The position numbers were made by a program, and so were the translations under genes. This document shows, piece after piece, positions 1-12,354 of a stretch of 64,000 nt of DNA. The notes beneath the pieces were generated by a model, which was not told the origin of the DNA, made no database searches, and saw nothing but the letters and a program-made list of their open reading frames with translations. Origin of the DNA: Cladosporium sp. IMV 00045 (lineage: Eukaryota; Ascomycota; Dothideomycetes; Cladosporiales; Cladosporiaceae); the NCBI GenBank assembly GCA_001931905.2, contig MSJI02000836.1:62001-126000 (forward strand). The letters run 5' to 3'. Position 1 is the stretch's first letter. Every line of letters starts with the position of its first letter.

Positions 1-265
1 TGATTGCATCTCAGGAAGCCAACAGGCGCGCATGCAGCCCGTCCATCCCTCCCACTTCCCATTTCGTTCGTATGCTGTTTCAATAAAGGATTCGCTGAAC
101 AGACTGCCGTCCCTGACACCCCTTCAAAGTTCGAGTACACCCATCCCAGTAGGACATCGTCATCTCATCAAATCCCCAAATCCCAACCAATACACACATC
201 TCAAAACGAAAACCCAACCCCATCTCCACCAAAACCCATCCCTTCAAATCGAGTGAACAACCCCA

Positions 266-3200
266 TCAAAGCGTCAGCGCAGCAGGAACAGCGCCGAACG
301 AACTATCCCCCTGACCGTCCGGTCGATCCTCCGGCTTCCAGGTTCCGTTGAGCATTGGGCAGAGTCTGCGAGAAGAAAAATTGAACGTTAGCGAAATTTG
401 ATCTTCTATCTCTCGAAGCAGCTGCTAGGGAAATTTGAAATGGCTTGCAGCAATTCTATATCTATACTTCAGAGCTGTGATGTTGAAGAAGCTCGAGATC
501 TTGTAGGTTTTCAAGGAAGGGGAGTGTGTGAATTCCGTGTCGCGCATTCAACAGACATGGGGTTGGTGGCTGGGATGCTGACGTGGTGGAGGTGCTGGAG
601 GGGGCTGTGTGTGTGTCTGCATGTACGCACATGGGCGGGTGGGCGTAATGCAGACATCATAATTGTTGACTGTGAAGAAAAGCGAGCTCCGACCGGATGT
701 TGAATTCCGATCACAAGCCCAGCTTTCCGAGCGCGAACGCCGCACCGGCGGGAACATTTGCAGCAACAGCAGCAGCATCAGCAGAGGCGGCAAATTGCTC
801 TGCGCCCTGTCGAACTTCGTTCTGCTCCCCGCCGGAAAGACGCGGTTTCGCTTTATGCTCCTTGATCTCCTCAGGTCCGAAATCCGGAACCTCGCAACGA
901 CAAACAAACTTTGAGAATTGTACTGACTTTCTGTTGGTCTTGATGTGGCCGACCTGGCCGCAATTGGCGCATTTGCGCGCCGTGCCGTCCTTGCTACGCC
1001 CCTTGCCCGGCTTGGAAGAAGTCGGAGTTGGGCCTGCAGTTACAGACGAACCAATTTCGGAAACGCTGGGTGAACCTGGACCAGGCGAGCCGGCGCCCGC
1101 GGAGGGGCTGCCGGCGGCGGAGGCGCTGGCCAGATTGCGAGCCTTGAGGCGCTCGCGGTGGAGTCGGCGTTCTTGGTTACGTTCGAGGCGGGCGAGCTCT
1201 TCGCGGAGCTTTTGCTGGGCGAGGGCGTCGAGTTCGCTGTCGCCGGTGGGGATGAGCGTGTTATGGCTGTGAGCCTGTCAGTATATGCGTGGTCATAGAC
1301 AACTTCTCCTAGATGGATTACGTACTTCATGCGTGCAAGCGTCCTCTCCTTGGCCTTCTTGCGATACAGCTTGATAGTCTTGGGGTTATCGATACGGATA
1401 GGCGTCTCGACCCAGTTGCCGTATGCGTCACGGTGTCTGCGCTTGATGATCATGACCTCCTCGCTGCGGTCCACGCTGTGCTTGCTAAACTGACTGGCAG
1501 AATCATCGAAGGTAGCAGGGGTACCGAAGCTGGTGCGCGGAGTGCCACCGCGAGCCATGACGCTCTCAGGCTCATCTTCGTCCATCTCGGTATCAGAGCC
1601 TTCGATGTCGTTGGAAAGACTGGCCTTCTGCCTGTTCCAGGTCTCTGCAATGTCGCGGTCGTACTTGAGCTGCTGAGTGGCAACATTGTACTTGTGTCCA
1701 GACTGCTGTTGCTTCTCCTTGGTCTGCATCTTCTCCGCGGCGCTTTCTCCTCTAGGAGTGTAGCCGCCTTTCATATTGGTCTTGAGCATGGAGAATGCCT
1801 CGCCACGACCAGTCGGATCGCCTTCGCCATGCACCTTCAACATAGCCTTGCCCTGACAAGCCTGGATGAAATTCTTCGTGGTGCGCCAAGGAGCCAGCAT
1901 CTTCTCGATGTTCTCCTCGTCTTCAGCCTCATCATCCTCCTTGGCATCCTTGCTGTCCTGGATTCCAAGATCGGCAAGATGCTGAACACCGACTTGCATA
2001 GTGTCGAGCAAACAGACATCCTCGGGTTTGATCCAGCCACGAATGGTCTCGGCATCGGGAACGACCTGACCAGGCGGAGGAACCCAGTAGCCGTCATCCT
2101 CGGAGTTTTTGGCTTTCTTCTCGTACTTCATGAACTCGCGCATCTTGCTGCGAGTCTGCGGAATGTCCGAGCCAGGAATGTGCCTCATAAGCACCTTATT
2201 GGTCAGAGCAATACCGCGTCTCGTCGGATCCAGAGTCTTGGCGTAGATACGATAGCTGATGCCGCGCAAACGCCTCTTGGCCGCGTCGGTGACCTTTCTG
2301 GAATGTTCACCGGGCACCTCGGAAATCGGAAACTGTTGACCGACCGCGTGCAGATTCTCCACGTTGCGAAGGTACATCTTGTTTCCATTCTCGTACGTGT
2401 GGCTGATGGAAAGGATGAAGTCGGTAGACTTCGGCTTGTGCTGGAAGACAGGTGCACGGTAGAGGCCGTTTTGAATCGTCGGCACGGTCTCTCCGCCGTC
2501 GACATGGCCGAAGTTGGAGAAGGGGCTCTTGTCCTGGTTCAACAGCACGTGCGTCTCACCAATGTCCCTCTTAGGGCGCTCTTGGTCGTCGGCGTCACGT
2601 TTGCGGTAGAAGTTGATCAGGCGATTACCCATACCGAAATTGGAGAGCATGGTAGGAATCTCTTCGGAGTATTCCAAGAGGAGCACGTTCGCGTTGTCGC
2701 CGAAAGAGAGATCTTCTGCTTTTGCGAACAGGTCCTTCGCCTCGCGCCCCCGAACGTGCTTACGTTTCTGGTGCTTCGGCTTTTGGAACCTGTACGTGCG
2801 ACCTGGGTTTTCGTGTAGTACGAGAGGATTGCGGTGGAAAGCGCGCTTCTCTTTGCTATCCATGGCGACCTTGTAGAACGGCCATTGCAGCTTGATAGCA
2901 GGCAAACTGTGTTCGGTCGCCATGCTTCCAAGGGTGCTGCGGATTTTGTGCTGGTGATTCTCTTTCAGGAGATCGTAAGCAGCGTCGTTAGAAATATCGT
3001 ATCTCTTCGCAAGGTCTCGGCCAAGAGCCGCGTCGCGCGTGTTGTCGCTAGGAACGTGTCTGACAGGACGCTTAGTCTGAGGTGCTTGTTCATCGATGAG
3101 GAGGTACGGATCGTTCATATCGAGAGTGACATTGCGAGCAACTCTGGCGGATGCGGCCTCAGGTTCTTCGAAGCGGAGGTATGGATCTTGCACGGCGAGA

Positions 3201-4438
3201 GAGGCGTCCATGTCGAGTATGTTCGTCTTGCGCTTCTTCTGTGGGCGAAGGCGCTCTTCCTCCTCGTAGGTGCTTTCCATCGACTCGTCTGCATCTCCAT
3301 CGACGGAAGCAGTGGCAATACTGGGGATATCCCAGTCCTCACAAACAATAGCCAAATCCTGCATCGTCACACCGCCGATAACCTCAGTCTCGTCAATCTC
3401 GCTCAAAGCCAGATCGTCATCGCTCTCCTCGTTTGACGCAGGGCCATGATCACAGCTGACCAACCCTCTGCCCGTGTAAGCATCCTGTGCAGGCTTCCCA
3501 GCAACCGTCGCAGTCTTGAAACTCCTCTCCTGATCCGGAAGCACCTCCAAAGAAAGCTTGGTCGGCTGCACAGGCTTCGGAGGCTTGACGGGGACTTTGC
3601 CTCTGTACACGCCGGGCAAAGGTCTGAAGAGCTGTGTGAACTTGGGGACCTCGTCGCTCTCCCAACTAGGGAACCACTTGCGGTGCTCGTCCATGTCCTG
3701 GTCGGCAAAGCCGCCCCAGCCGACATTCTCACCAGCAGCGTGTTGTCTTGAGATGTTGAAAAGCTCCCTCTGCATCCTCGTTATCTCGTCAACTTCCTCT
3801 TCCTCTTCTTCCTCCTCATCGTCGTGCATAGTGCTCGAAGCGGCCGGAGAAAGCGCATCATCGCCCGTGAGAGAAGGTGGGCTCATGGACGTAGGACTAG
3901 CGTGCGTAGCGCCAGATTGAGGCAGAGCCAGACCGCCTGTAGCCTTGCCAGGGAGCGCCAAAGCACCAGACCGCGGCGGCTGCGGCTGTTGGTGCTGCGC
4001 GGCAAAATCCGGTTTCCGCTCATCCACAGGAGAGCTAGAGAAGTTCTCCCCAAAGAGGTCATTATCCTCCTCCCCCTCGCCGAAAAGCCCACCATCCTCC
4101 TCGCCATGGAAGCCATTAACGCCATTCGTCTCCGCGCCATCCTCCTCCATGAGAGCACCGTTCAGCTGCGCCGTGAGATCCGCATCGCCATCGTCTTCAG
4201 CCACATTGCCTTCCTCCGGGCGCGTGGTCGCTTCTTCCTCCTCCGGCAAGTCGTCGTCGCTCATGTCCTCGAAATCCACAGCGTTCGCGTCCTTCTCGCC
4301 GGGTTCCAGCTCGAATCCAAGCCCGTCGCCGTCGCCGAGCCCGGCGCCCGTGCCGCCCATGTTGAGGAAGCGGGCGATGTCATCGTCCTCGTTATGGGCG
4401 TAGCCCATTTGCTGGTCGTCTTCTGTCGCGTGCGGCAT
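266..4438 (-). CDS. TAF1: TFIID subunit TAF1 (three exons)
   Basis: Largest subunit of general transcription factor TFIID, acting in the nucleus as scaffold for TBP and other TAFs. Exons, in order: 4438-1322, 1274-928, 365-266 (1187 aa). The N-terminus is very acidic (TBP-binding type region). The middle, roughly residues 480-950, is the conserved TAF1 DUF3591 core. The C-terminus has a basic coiled stretch (LREELARLERNQERR) and a zinc knuckle CANCGQVGHIKTNRKLC followed by PMLNG, as in other fungal TAF1 proteins. Intron 1 (1321-1275, 47 bp) has GTAATC, a TACTGAC branch and CAG. Intron 2 (927-366, 562 bp) is unusually long and splits the knuckle before its last cysteine. If it is retained, translation runs on to a stop at 711-713. 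There are no bromodomains, as usual in fungi. The family call is secure. The 3' intron is inferred from the LCPMLNG match and phase. Confidence 0.93.
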
Positions 4439-5391
4439 GGTGGGAGGCAGGCGGTTGAGGATGTTCGTGGGGCGTTCTTGGTGATGCGACAGAGGTTGCT
4501 AGAGACAGAGGCGCAAGTCTGTGAGACCGTGGAAGGCTTTGATTGTCACTCGAAGGCTCGAGTGCGCGCTCTCTGCGCTCAACACGGCAAGAGTCGCAGC
4601 GGTTCGGCAGTCATTCGTGGGTGTGCGCGCGAGCGGCGTTAGTCGCGAGTCGAGTGAGGCGGTCCAGTGAAAGTGTAGAGATAAGCCAGCAGTCCGGTGG
4701 AAGTCGGGAGTCGCGGTGATGGGAGGGCTCGCTCGTTGGTATTAATATTAGCGGTGCAGGGTGTCGGCCTAGGCGTTGAAATGTCGCAAGCGAGCAAGTG
4801 AGCGAGGCAAGCAGTCGCAGAGCCGCAGTGACGATCGACCCCAGTGGAATGCGGGAGCGGGATTAGCCGACATTGGACCGAGCTTTCTTTAAGCTTCACT
4901 TCACTTACAAGAGGCGATTTGGCTTACGTGAAGCGTAAGGTACATGTATCTGAATCGCTTGCCATTTGATAGAAGGCGATGGTCCTTTGTTGATTTTGTG
5001 GTGATTGATAGTCAGCAAGATATGAGAGTCGTCGATATCTCGAATTTTTCACGTGACCTCTTCTTTGAAGGGGAACATGCATGCACACTCAGAAGTGCAC
5101 GCCAAACGGCGAGTTCACTTCACCTCGACATCAGATCAGGTGCTACCAGACAGAACAATTCACTGGGTTAACAGAAGTCAAGTATCAGTTGCGGGGAGCT
5201 CACTTCAAAACATGACATAAATCCCATCAATTACACAATATATACACTCCACTCCACAATCAATCAATCAATCAATCAATCCCTCCACCCATGCACTCAT
5301 GCGAAATTCATATATGCGCCCCTCCTTTCTTCACTTACACCAGAACCCCAAACTCCATCTCTTGACATCCACATCCCTCAAAACACCCATT
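4439..5391. other. Intergenic region between TAF1 and SLA1
   Basis: About 950 bp holding the TAF1 promoter side (near 4439) and the 3' flank of SLA1 (near 5391). It contains an AATC microsatellite. I see no convincing gene; the small ORFs here lack recognisable domains. Confidence 0.6.
5257..5280. repeat. AATC tetranucleotide microsatellite
   Basis: Six uninterrupted AATC units directly downstream of the SLA1 stop codon. Simple repeat; no function inferred. Confidence 0.85.
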
Positions 5392-8300
5392 TTAGAATCC
5401 GAACGGATTCTGCGGCGCTGTTGAAATAGGTCAGCCAAACGTCCCACAAAACAAAGAACAAAAGATCAGGAAATGACAAGAAAACTTACTAGCACGACTC
5501 AGCTCCGCCCTGCCGGTCTTCTGCGGCACCAACTTAGGCTGCTGCGGCTGCACGCCAAAGCGCACCGGCGGCGGAGGGCCGGTCTTCTGCGGGACCAGAG
5601 GGGCCATGGGACCAAGCACGCCGCCCGTCTGCTGAGGCGGGAGCTGGGGAGGGGGTTGGCCAAAATTGCCGTTCATGGCGCCCGTGGGCTGGGCGATGTT
5701 GAAGCTGGGCTGCTGCTGTTGGAAGCCGGGGGTTTGCTGGGGGGAGAATTGGGATTGCAGACCGGAGGGGCCGGGTTGGAAAGGTTGGCGGGGAGGGTCG
5801 GCGAAGGGAGAGCCGGTTTGTTGGCCGACGTTTAGAGCTTGCTGATAGCCTACTTGTTGTTGGGGCTGGCCGAATTGGCTTTGGCCGAATTGGCTTTGGG
5901 GCTGGAAACCGGTGGGCTGAGGAGGCATTTGTTGCTGGTAGGGTTGGGGCATTTGGGGCATCATGCCGTTCTGTTGCGGCATGCCGAAGCCGGTGGGCTG
6001 GGGCTGGAATTGCTGGTATTGTTGCTGCGCTTGCTGTTGGGCTTGCAGCTCTTGCAGACTTTGACCGGGAGGAGCCATGTGGGGTTGTTGGTAGCCTGTT
6101 TGCATGTGCTGTTGGTAACCAGTAAGCTGGGGCTGGATAGGAGGCGGGGCAAAACCAGACGGCTGCTGTGGGAAGCCAGGTGCGGATGCTGCACGGGGTG
6201 GCGGAGGCATGGGGAATGCGCCGCCTGGTTGTTGCTGTTGAGGCGGCACGGGTCTCTGGTATCCAGTCTGTTGGGGTCTGAGGGCAGCAATCTTTTCGAA
6301 GATTGCCTGGTCGGCTCCTTGCGGCGGCTGCTGTGGCGGAGGGGACTGTGTAGACTCAGCGGGTGCAGCTGGTGCCGTAGGGGCGGCTGCTACGGGAGCT
6401 GGGGCAGTGCCAGAAGGATCCGGTTGAAGGGGAAGGGCGAGCAGAGAGAGATCGTCGTTGAGCTTGGGCTGTGGCTTGGGTGGCTCGACAGCAGCTGGTG
6501 CAGGAGCAGGAGCAGGCGCGGGAGCAGGGGCTGGAGTCTCCGTCTTCGAAGGCTTCACGTCCCAAGCATCATCATCAAATCCGCTGCTTGCTGCCTTCGC
6601 GGGGACCGAGGCGAGCGGTGTAGCTTTAGCATCTGGCGAGGCCTCCTTCGGCTTGAAAGCGTCCTCGTCAACAACGTCGTTTGTCTGCACCGCAGGAGCT
6701 GGTCTACCCTTGCGGGTGTTGTTCCGAAGAACACCATCGGGACCAGAGAAGAGACCGCCAGCCTGTGCACCATCGGCCTTGTCACCATCGCCAGCAGCAG
6801 CGCCCTGGTTGCGCTCGTATTTGCTGTCCAAATGCTTCATGACACGCAGGATATCTCCTTCCTTCAAACCAAGAGTCCGCAGGAGTTGAGCATTCACATC
6901 TGGCAACACCTCAGGACCCATTTCGTCGCGCGAGAAAGCTGCAGCGTAGCGCTCGCAAATCTGAGGATTGACGCCGCATTGAAGAAAGAAGTCAAACCAG
7001 TCATGCTCATCTTTCTTGACCACAGCGCCAACATCTGGGCTCCTCCCCTTTTGCGTCGAACGTCGTTTGATGTCGCTCAAGGGCTTATCTTCGTCCAGCG
7101 ACAACCCGGTAGCCCGCTCGACGTATTCCAGATCCTCGACTGCCATTTTCGTCACGGGGACCGCAATCTTGACTCCATTCTGTTTGTGCAAATGAATCTT
7201 GCCGTCGCGAAGGCCAATGAATTCGGCTTCGACCTTGAAAGTTCCAGATCGATCAGTCCAGGTCCTTACACGGTCCTGCTTAGGCTTGGTCCTGGCAGAT
7301 TGGTCTTTGCTCTTTCTTTGGTCCCTCTTGGAATCACCCAGTAAGCTGCTGGCACGCTCCGGCAGATTAAGTCCAAGGCCAGGGCCATCTTTATCGCTCT
7401 TGCGCTTGTCCTTCTTGGCAGCTTCCTTGGCCAGACGCTGCTCTTCGAGTCTGTTCTGCTCCACGGTGCTGCGAGCCATGTCAAGACCAGAGATCTGCTC
7501 TCCATCCATGTTTCCGGTGACTTCGACGTACGAGGACGGGACTACACCCTCCTTGCCGTTCTTCAGTCTTCGGACCATCCACCATTCAGTACTCTTGGAG
7601 TCGTCAAGTACAATGACCTCATCTCCAGCAGCCACAGTAACTTCGTCCAGACCCTGAGCCAAGAACTCATACACCATGTGGCCCTTCTTCCTTCCAGCGC
7701 TGCTAGAGCCTGCACTCGCAGCCCAGACCTCTTTGAGGCCGTCTGCCCTGGCGGCGCCAGCCAGCTCTCCGAGCGAAGCAACGATTTCCTTTGCGGTATC
7801 CTTAGCGCCCGCGTGAAAGTCTACGCTTCTGCTTGGGCGTACGAGCTCAACAAAAACATGCTTTCCCTCAATGCTGTAGTGTGTGAGCTTTTCCGCGGTC
7901 CATTCCTGGCTGGGCCCGTCTTTCGTCTTCTCTGGGCTGATCATGATCATGCCTCTGCCGACGTTCAAACCCAGAGTCGTGGGCATCTTCTTGCTACGGC
8001 CCATGGCGGAGACCATCTCATGAACGTTGTACAAATGGTAGCCGCCAGGCGAGCGAAGTGCCGGATCTTCTTCTGGGGGATATCCGGAAGACATGGAACG
8101 GTAGGGTAGCGAGGTGTTGACTCCACTGCTGACTGGCTCAGGTGAGCGCGATGGAGGAGATGCGTATTGGACGGGTGGGGGAGACACGGGAGCCTGTGAC
8201 ATGGGTCGTGTAGGTAACGATGGCGCCTCGTCCTCGCTTTCTTCGGGGGTGTATTGCTGGGGAGCTGGCGCGGAGGGAGGTGGAGGAGCTGCGAGCTGTC

Positions 8301-8895
8301 TTTCTCTAATGGGCGCCGGCTCGCCGCTGGCACCTCCGGTCTTCTGCGCGATGATGCCGGCCAGCGCGGCGGCAGGGTTGCTAGAAGGAGTCTCGCTCTG
8401 AGCTGGGCCAGGGTAGTCCGCCTCTCCAGGTAGAGGTTTATCCATATCAGGCTCCGGTCTGGTTGGCATGGGCGGAGGGGCAGGTGCAGGTGGTGGCGAC
8501 ATCGCAGCCGGCGCGTCGTTTACCCTCTCGATGTAAATTGCCGGAGCAAAGCCATATTCACCATTGGCGCCTACCAAAGTCCAGTCTGGGTCGCTAGTGT
8601 CGTATACATCTAACCGTGCCTCATCCCGAAAGCTGAGTTCCTCATCGGTTTGTTTGGTGTAATCGTAGAGCGCTTTGGCAGTGTGTACGGGTGTAGCCTC
8701 CTCGATGTAGTTGCTTGGGATCAGACCCTCAGGCTCGTCCTCATCATCGTTGGCAGCCTTCTTTTTTGCCTTCCACCAATCATCCTCGGTGCTCTTTTCT
8801 AGGACAAACAGCAGATCGCCATCTCTGATCTCAAGCTCCTCGTGGGACTGTGGGGCGTAGTCGTAGAGGGCGCGGTAGACGCCGAGGAAGACCAT
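5392..8895 (-). CDS. SLA1: Actin patch/endocytosis adaptor SLA1
   Basis: Clathrin- and actin-associated adaptor of cortical endocytic patches. Exon 1 is 8895-5490, exon 2 is 5417-5392 (1143 aa). The intron (5489-5418, 72 bp) was placed because splicing restores the NPFGF C-terminus. The start was set at MVFLGVYRALYDY, since an upstream in-frame ATG would only add unrelated residues ahead of the SH3 domain. Domain order: two N-terminal SH3 domains (about 1-130), a proline-rich linker, a PH/PTB-like block (about 290-400), a third SH3 (about 405-465), SHD1 (about 545-600), and SHD2/SAM (about 635-700). A long Q/P-rich tail then carries many QxTG motifs (QPTGF, QQTGY, PQKTG). In yeast these LxxQxTG repeats are the Ark1/Prk1 phosphorylation sites and bind Pan1. 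Length is close to yeast Sla1 (about 1240 aa). Confidence 0.95.
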
Positions 8896-10380
8896 GGCGG
8901 GCGTAGGCGAGTCGACGAGAGGCAGCGCAGGATTATGACAGGGCGATTCGCATGGAAGAAAGGCGCGAAATGGCAAGCAAGGTTGGCAACGTGGTCGTGG
9001 CGGCGGCGGCGGCGGGGAGTGGTTGCTTCAGGAGGCACTTTGTCCGCGCACGCTCAATGGGGAAAGATGACGGTAGTGAAGATGCTCGCGATGACCACGT
9101 GATATCGCGAAGCCAGGCAACGCGGGAATGCGTGGAAGTGAATGCCGGTAGAGAGCACGAGGATGTAGGTGAGGTTGACTGTAGACTTCAGTCTCTCGCT
9201 CTCTCTTTGGTGGGTGTCGCTACACTTGGCTGGCTCATCTCCTTCGTTCGGGCTGGCTGGCTGCTGCGCCGCCGTCATCGTCGGCAAGCGGGCTTGGCTG
9301 GCTTTGTCCATCATCGTCAGCCAACGAGCGACCCAGCCATCCCATCTCTTCCTCTCATCTCCACAACCCGCAATAATGCACGACCCATCCGCCGTCGTCG
9401 AACTACTGTTCTTGTCGGGATCCTTGAACTTGGCCAAAATGAAACACATCAAGCCGCGAGATGTAGTGGGGAGAAGGCAAGAAGTCCATACATGCCATAA
9501 ACACGGCAGTGAAGGCGCTCTCAACAATCAATCTTCATGTCTCGCGAATCGACTATAACGGGAATGGTCCAACAAGCTAAACAATACAACGCCTGTGACT
9601 GGTAACGGCGACTGTGAAGAAACAGTTCACCCCTCCTCTGGTGCTTGTGGTGTCAAAACAAATATTGAACTTGCATCGTTGGGGACCGAAAAGCTGAGCT
9701 CGACCTCAATCCCTCGGCTTCGAAGATACCAGCTTGCCTATGCCCAACACTCAAGATGTGCAGATGGCTTACCGACCATGCTGTGCTGGGCCGCCTTCCA
9801 TTGATGGTAGCGAAAACACCATGCTTTTTTTCTTCTTGATCATTGGAATGCCATCCGCAACCTATCCTATCGTCAAATCATGTTTTCAGAATTCCACGTC
9901 TTCAAGCTTTTCCCCTCCGCTGACCATCAATTAACACTCGCCAGCTGATATGTCAGTACTGATCGAAACAAAGTCACTCCTCCTTACTCCTCATTTCGAG
10001 GTGTCGCTTGCGAACAATGCACCCAAACTGCTAATATTGAAGCAAGTCGTTGAGAACACAGTATCTGGTGTTCCGCCGTTCTCCGTTGTCATTGCGGTCT
10101 ACTTACTATGGATTCTCTGTGGCATCCTGCTCGTGTTTCCCTTTCTACATTCAGTCGACTTCTGTCGCACAATCCGTCGATTTGGCTAGTACCGGACCTG
10201 GGAAGACTTCCTTTACATCTCTCGCACTGACAGAGTAGACGCCGTTGAGTCCACCTTGATGCCACAATCACCATCATCAGCTCAAGAGCCCTCTGAGTGA
10301 TGCGGAAACGCAACTTGAATCGTTCTGAAGCCCAGCATTAACAAACCTCTTGTAGGGCTCTCATTTGGCAGGCAGCAACC
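8896..10380. other. Intergenic region, SLA1 promoter and upstream of secreted-protein gene
   Basis: About 1.5 kb between divergent genes. It serves as 5' region of SLA1 (left end) and of the gene starting at 10381 (right end). Several short ORFs are present on both strands, but none has a domain, a plausible splice structure or a signal peptide that I trust. Confidence 0.55.
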
Positions 10381-12354
10381 ATGCGCCTCATCACCGCCAT
10401 TCCACTTGGATGGCTGATGCTCGCCAGTGGCATTTCTGCTGCGGCACTACCACACAACAATGCCGACCTAGCTGCAGACTCCCCAGCTGCTGAGGCCAGT
10501 GCTGTCAAGGCTACTTTTGATGGCGCTTTGTCCGGCTCCTTCAGCCAGGGTGAAGAGGAAAAGGTCAGAGCTGCTTTGAAAGCTAGCATTGACAAGATGA
10601 GTGAAGAAGATCGCCAGTCAAAGGGAAGCCTCAACCTGGAACTGTCCAGGGTCCTGAACGACAGCCAGGTCCAGAAGGTTGATGTTGCTCTTGATGTCGC
10701 CTTCAAGAAAGCCACCGAAATATTCTCAAGGAGCGCGGCGAAGCAGCCGATGATTTCTGGACGAGACCTGCAGTCGCTTGCTCAAAATTCGAAATCTGAG
10801 ACTGATAAAGGCGCTCACCCTGAGGTCCAAAAGCCCAATACGACGAATCCAGCACGCTACGACTGCAGATTACCCGTCAACAGGATCAAATTCCTGGACG
10901 ACCTCGAAACCAACAGGACTGATTCGCGGACCGTAGTCTGCTTCAAGTTCTGCGTGACGCGCACCAACGTTGTCTTGACAAACCAACCCAAAACTTCTCG
11001 GGGGTTTTCGCGATTGCAATATCTCATCAAGACTCTGGAGGCACTCATGAAGAATCCAAGGAGAGAGAAAAAGTTCATCGACGATGCTTACCTGCCCGTT
11101 AGAAAGCCGCAAGTGAATGACGGAAATAAAACACGTGAACTCTTCGAATGGCTCGAGGAACCCAATCCCTCGTCCATTATCGAGCGTGACGTGCCCACCA
11201 AAACGGAGAAAACCAATCCACTCGTATCATCGGAATCATTCAAAACCATTGTGAACATGGGGAAGCAAATATGCAATTGCACTGAGATCGGCCATGAGGT
11301 TGTGGAACACCTCAAGCTCAAACCCACCGGATGGAATCGATTCAAGATGCTGTTCTACAAACGTCGCAACGCCGCTTGCTTCTCTGTCTGCGTGAAGAAA
11401 GCACGTAAATGGGTCAAAGATCACGACGCCATACCCGCGGCCAAGAATGACACAGCTCTTCCCCTTGAACCAACTTCAAAAGAAGATGTCGTTGCCCATG
11501 CGCCGCAGCAACTCAAACCCCTCGACTCAGCCCCCTCGCTCTCCAAGCGCAAATACAACCCCCCAGGTCATATCTCAGACGGCCCGCGTTCTTCTTTCTC
11601 ACGCCCTCCCCCCGAAGAAGGCCAAGAAGAAATCGCCTCCAACGAAAAACCCCAACCCCTCCCCCTCCCCCAACTCCCCGACGTAAACCCCCTCGAACCC
11701 AACAGACCGTCCTGGCCCCGAACCTACGCCATGCGCTTCGACGGCACAGGCCCCGAGGAAGACTGCTCTCGCGCCCTCTGGATTCTCGCCCGACACGACG
11801 CCAAACCCTCCACTTTCCACGAAATCGACTGGAAGGCCTGGCGCAGCACCCACAAACCTTTACTCGTCAACTGCGCCGTCGCAGCACAAATCCCCCGCCC
11901 CGACCACCCCGCCCAAGCAGCCCCGGAATGGCATCCCTAACTCCCCGACTGGCACGCCATGGACGACAACGAAGACGTGACCCGCAACCCCAAGCACAAT
12001 TTCCGCCTCGACCCGCCCAACGAGCCTACAGGAGAACGCATCCCGCCTCCCCCGCAAGCGCCCAAGGGCCCCGTGCTCGCGGAGAAAGTGGCGGAGTATA
12101 AGCGCTTTCGCGCCTGGGCGAGGGATTACGGCAGGAGGCTGAATTGCGGTGAGCATTTTGAGGTTAATGAGCAGTGGAAGAAGGTTTCTAAGGGCGGGGA
12201 TGGGCTTGCGAAGAAGTATTATCAGGTGTTTAGGTACAGGAATCAGGAGCCGTTGAAGTTTTGTAAGAGTTTGTCGAGTGCGGAGGTTTGGGGGGATGTT
12301 TATGAGGGGGATGAGATTTGGAATCCGTTTGTTGGGGAGGGGGTTAATGCTTGA
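10381..12354 (+). CDS. Predicted secreted Cys-containing protein interrupted by one in-frame TAA
   Basis: I do not recognise the family. The first part (10381-11940, 519 aa) begins with a clear signal peptide (MRLITAIPLGWLMLASGISA) and has scattered cysteine pairs (CFKFC, CNC, CFSVC), basic stretches and a Pro-rich middle. A KR dibasic site in SLSKRKYNPPG is of Kex2 type. A TAA at 11938-11940 ends this part, yet the same frame stays open for 138 more codons to a TGA at 12352-12354. That second part has ordered-looking sequence with two more cysteines (RLNCGEHF, LKFCKS). The likely explanation is one gene broken by a point mutation or sequence error; stop-codon readthrough is possible. An intron removing the TAA would need a poor GTCAAC donor near 11868. 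Possibly an effector-like or wall-associated protein, which is inference only. Confidence 0.6.

Noticed and set aside
4..351. 115-codon ORF at the left edge
   Set aside because: Low-complexity translation; the opposite strand holds the last TAF1 exon with the LCPMLNG motif.
1313..2818. 501-codon plus-strand ORF opposite TAF1
   Set aside because: It lies fully antisense to the conserved TAF1 core and its translation shows no domain; a GC-rich shadow frame.
5839..7344. 501-codon plus-strand ORF opposite SLA1
   Set aside because: Leu/Gly/Arg-rich mirror of the Q/P-rich SLA1 tail; no domain, no splice sites of its own.
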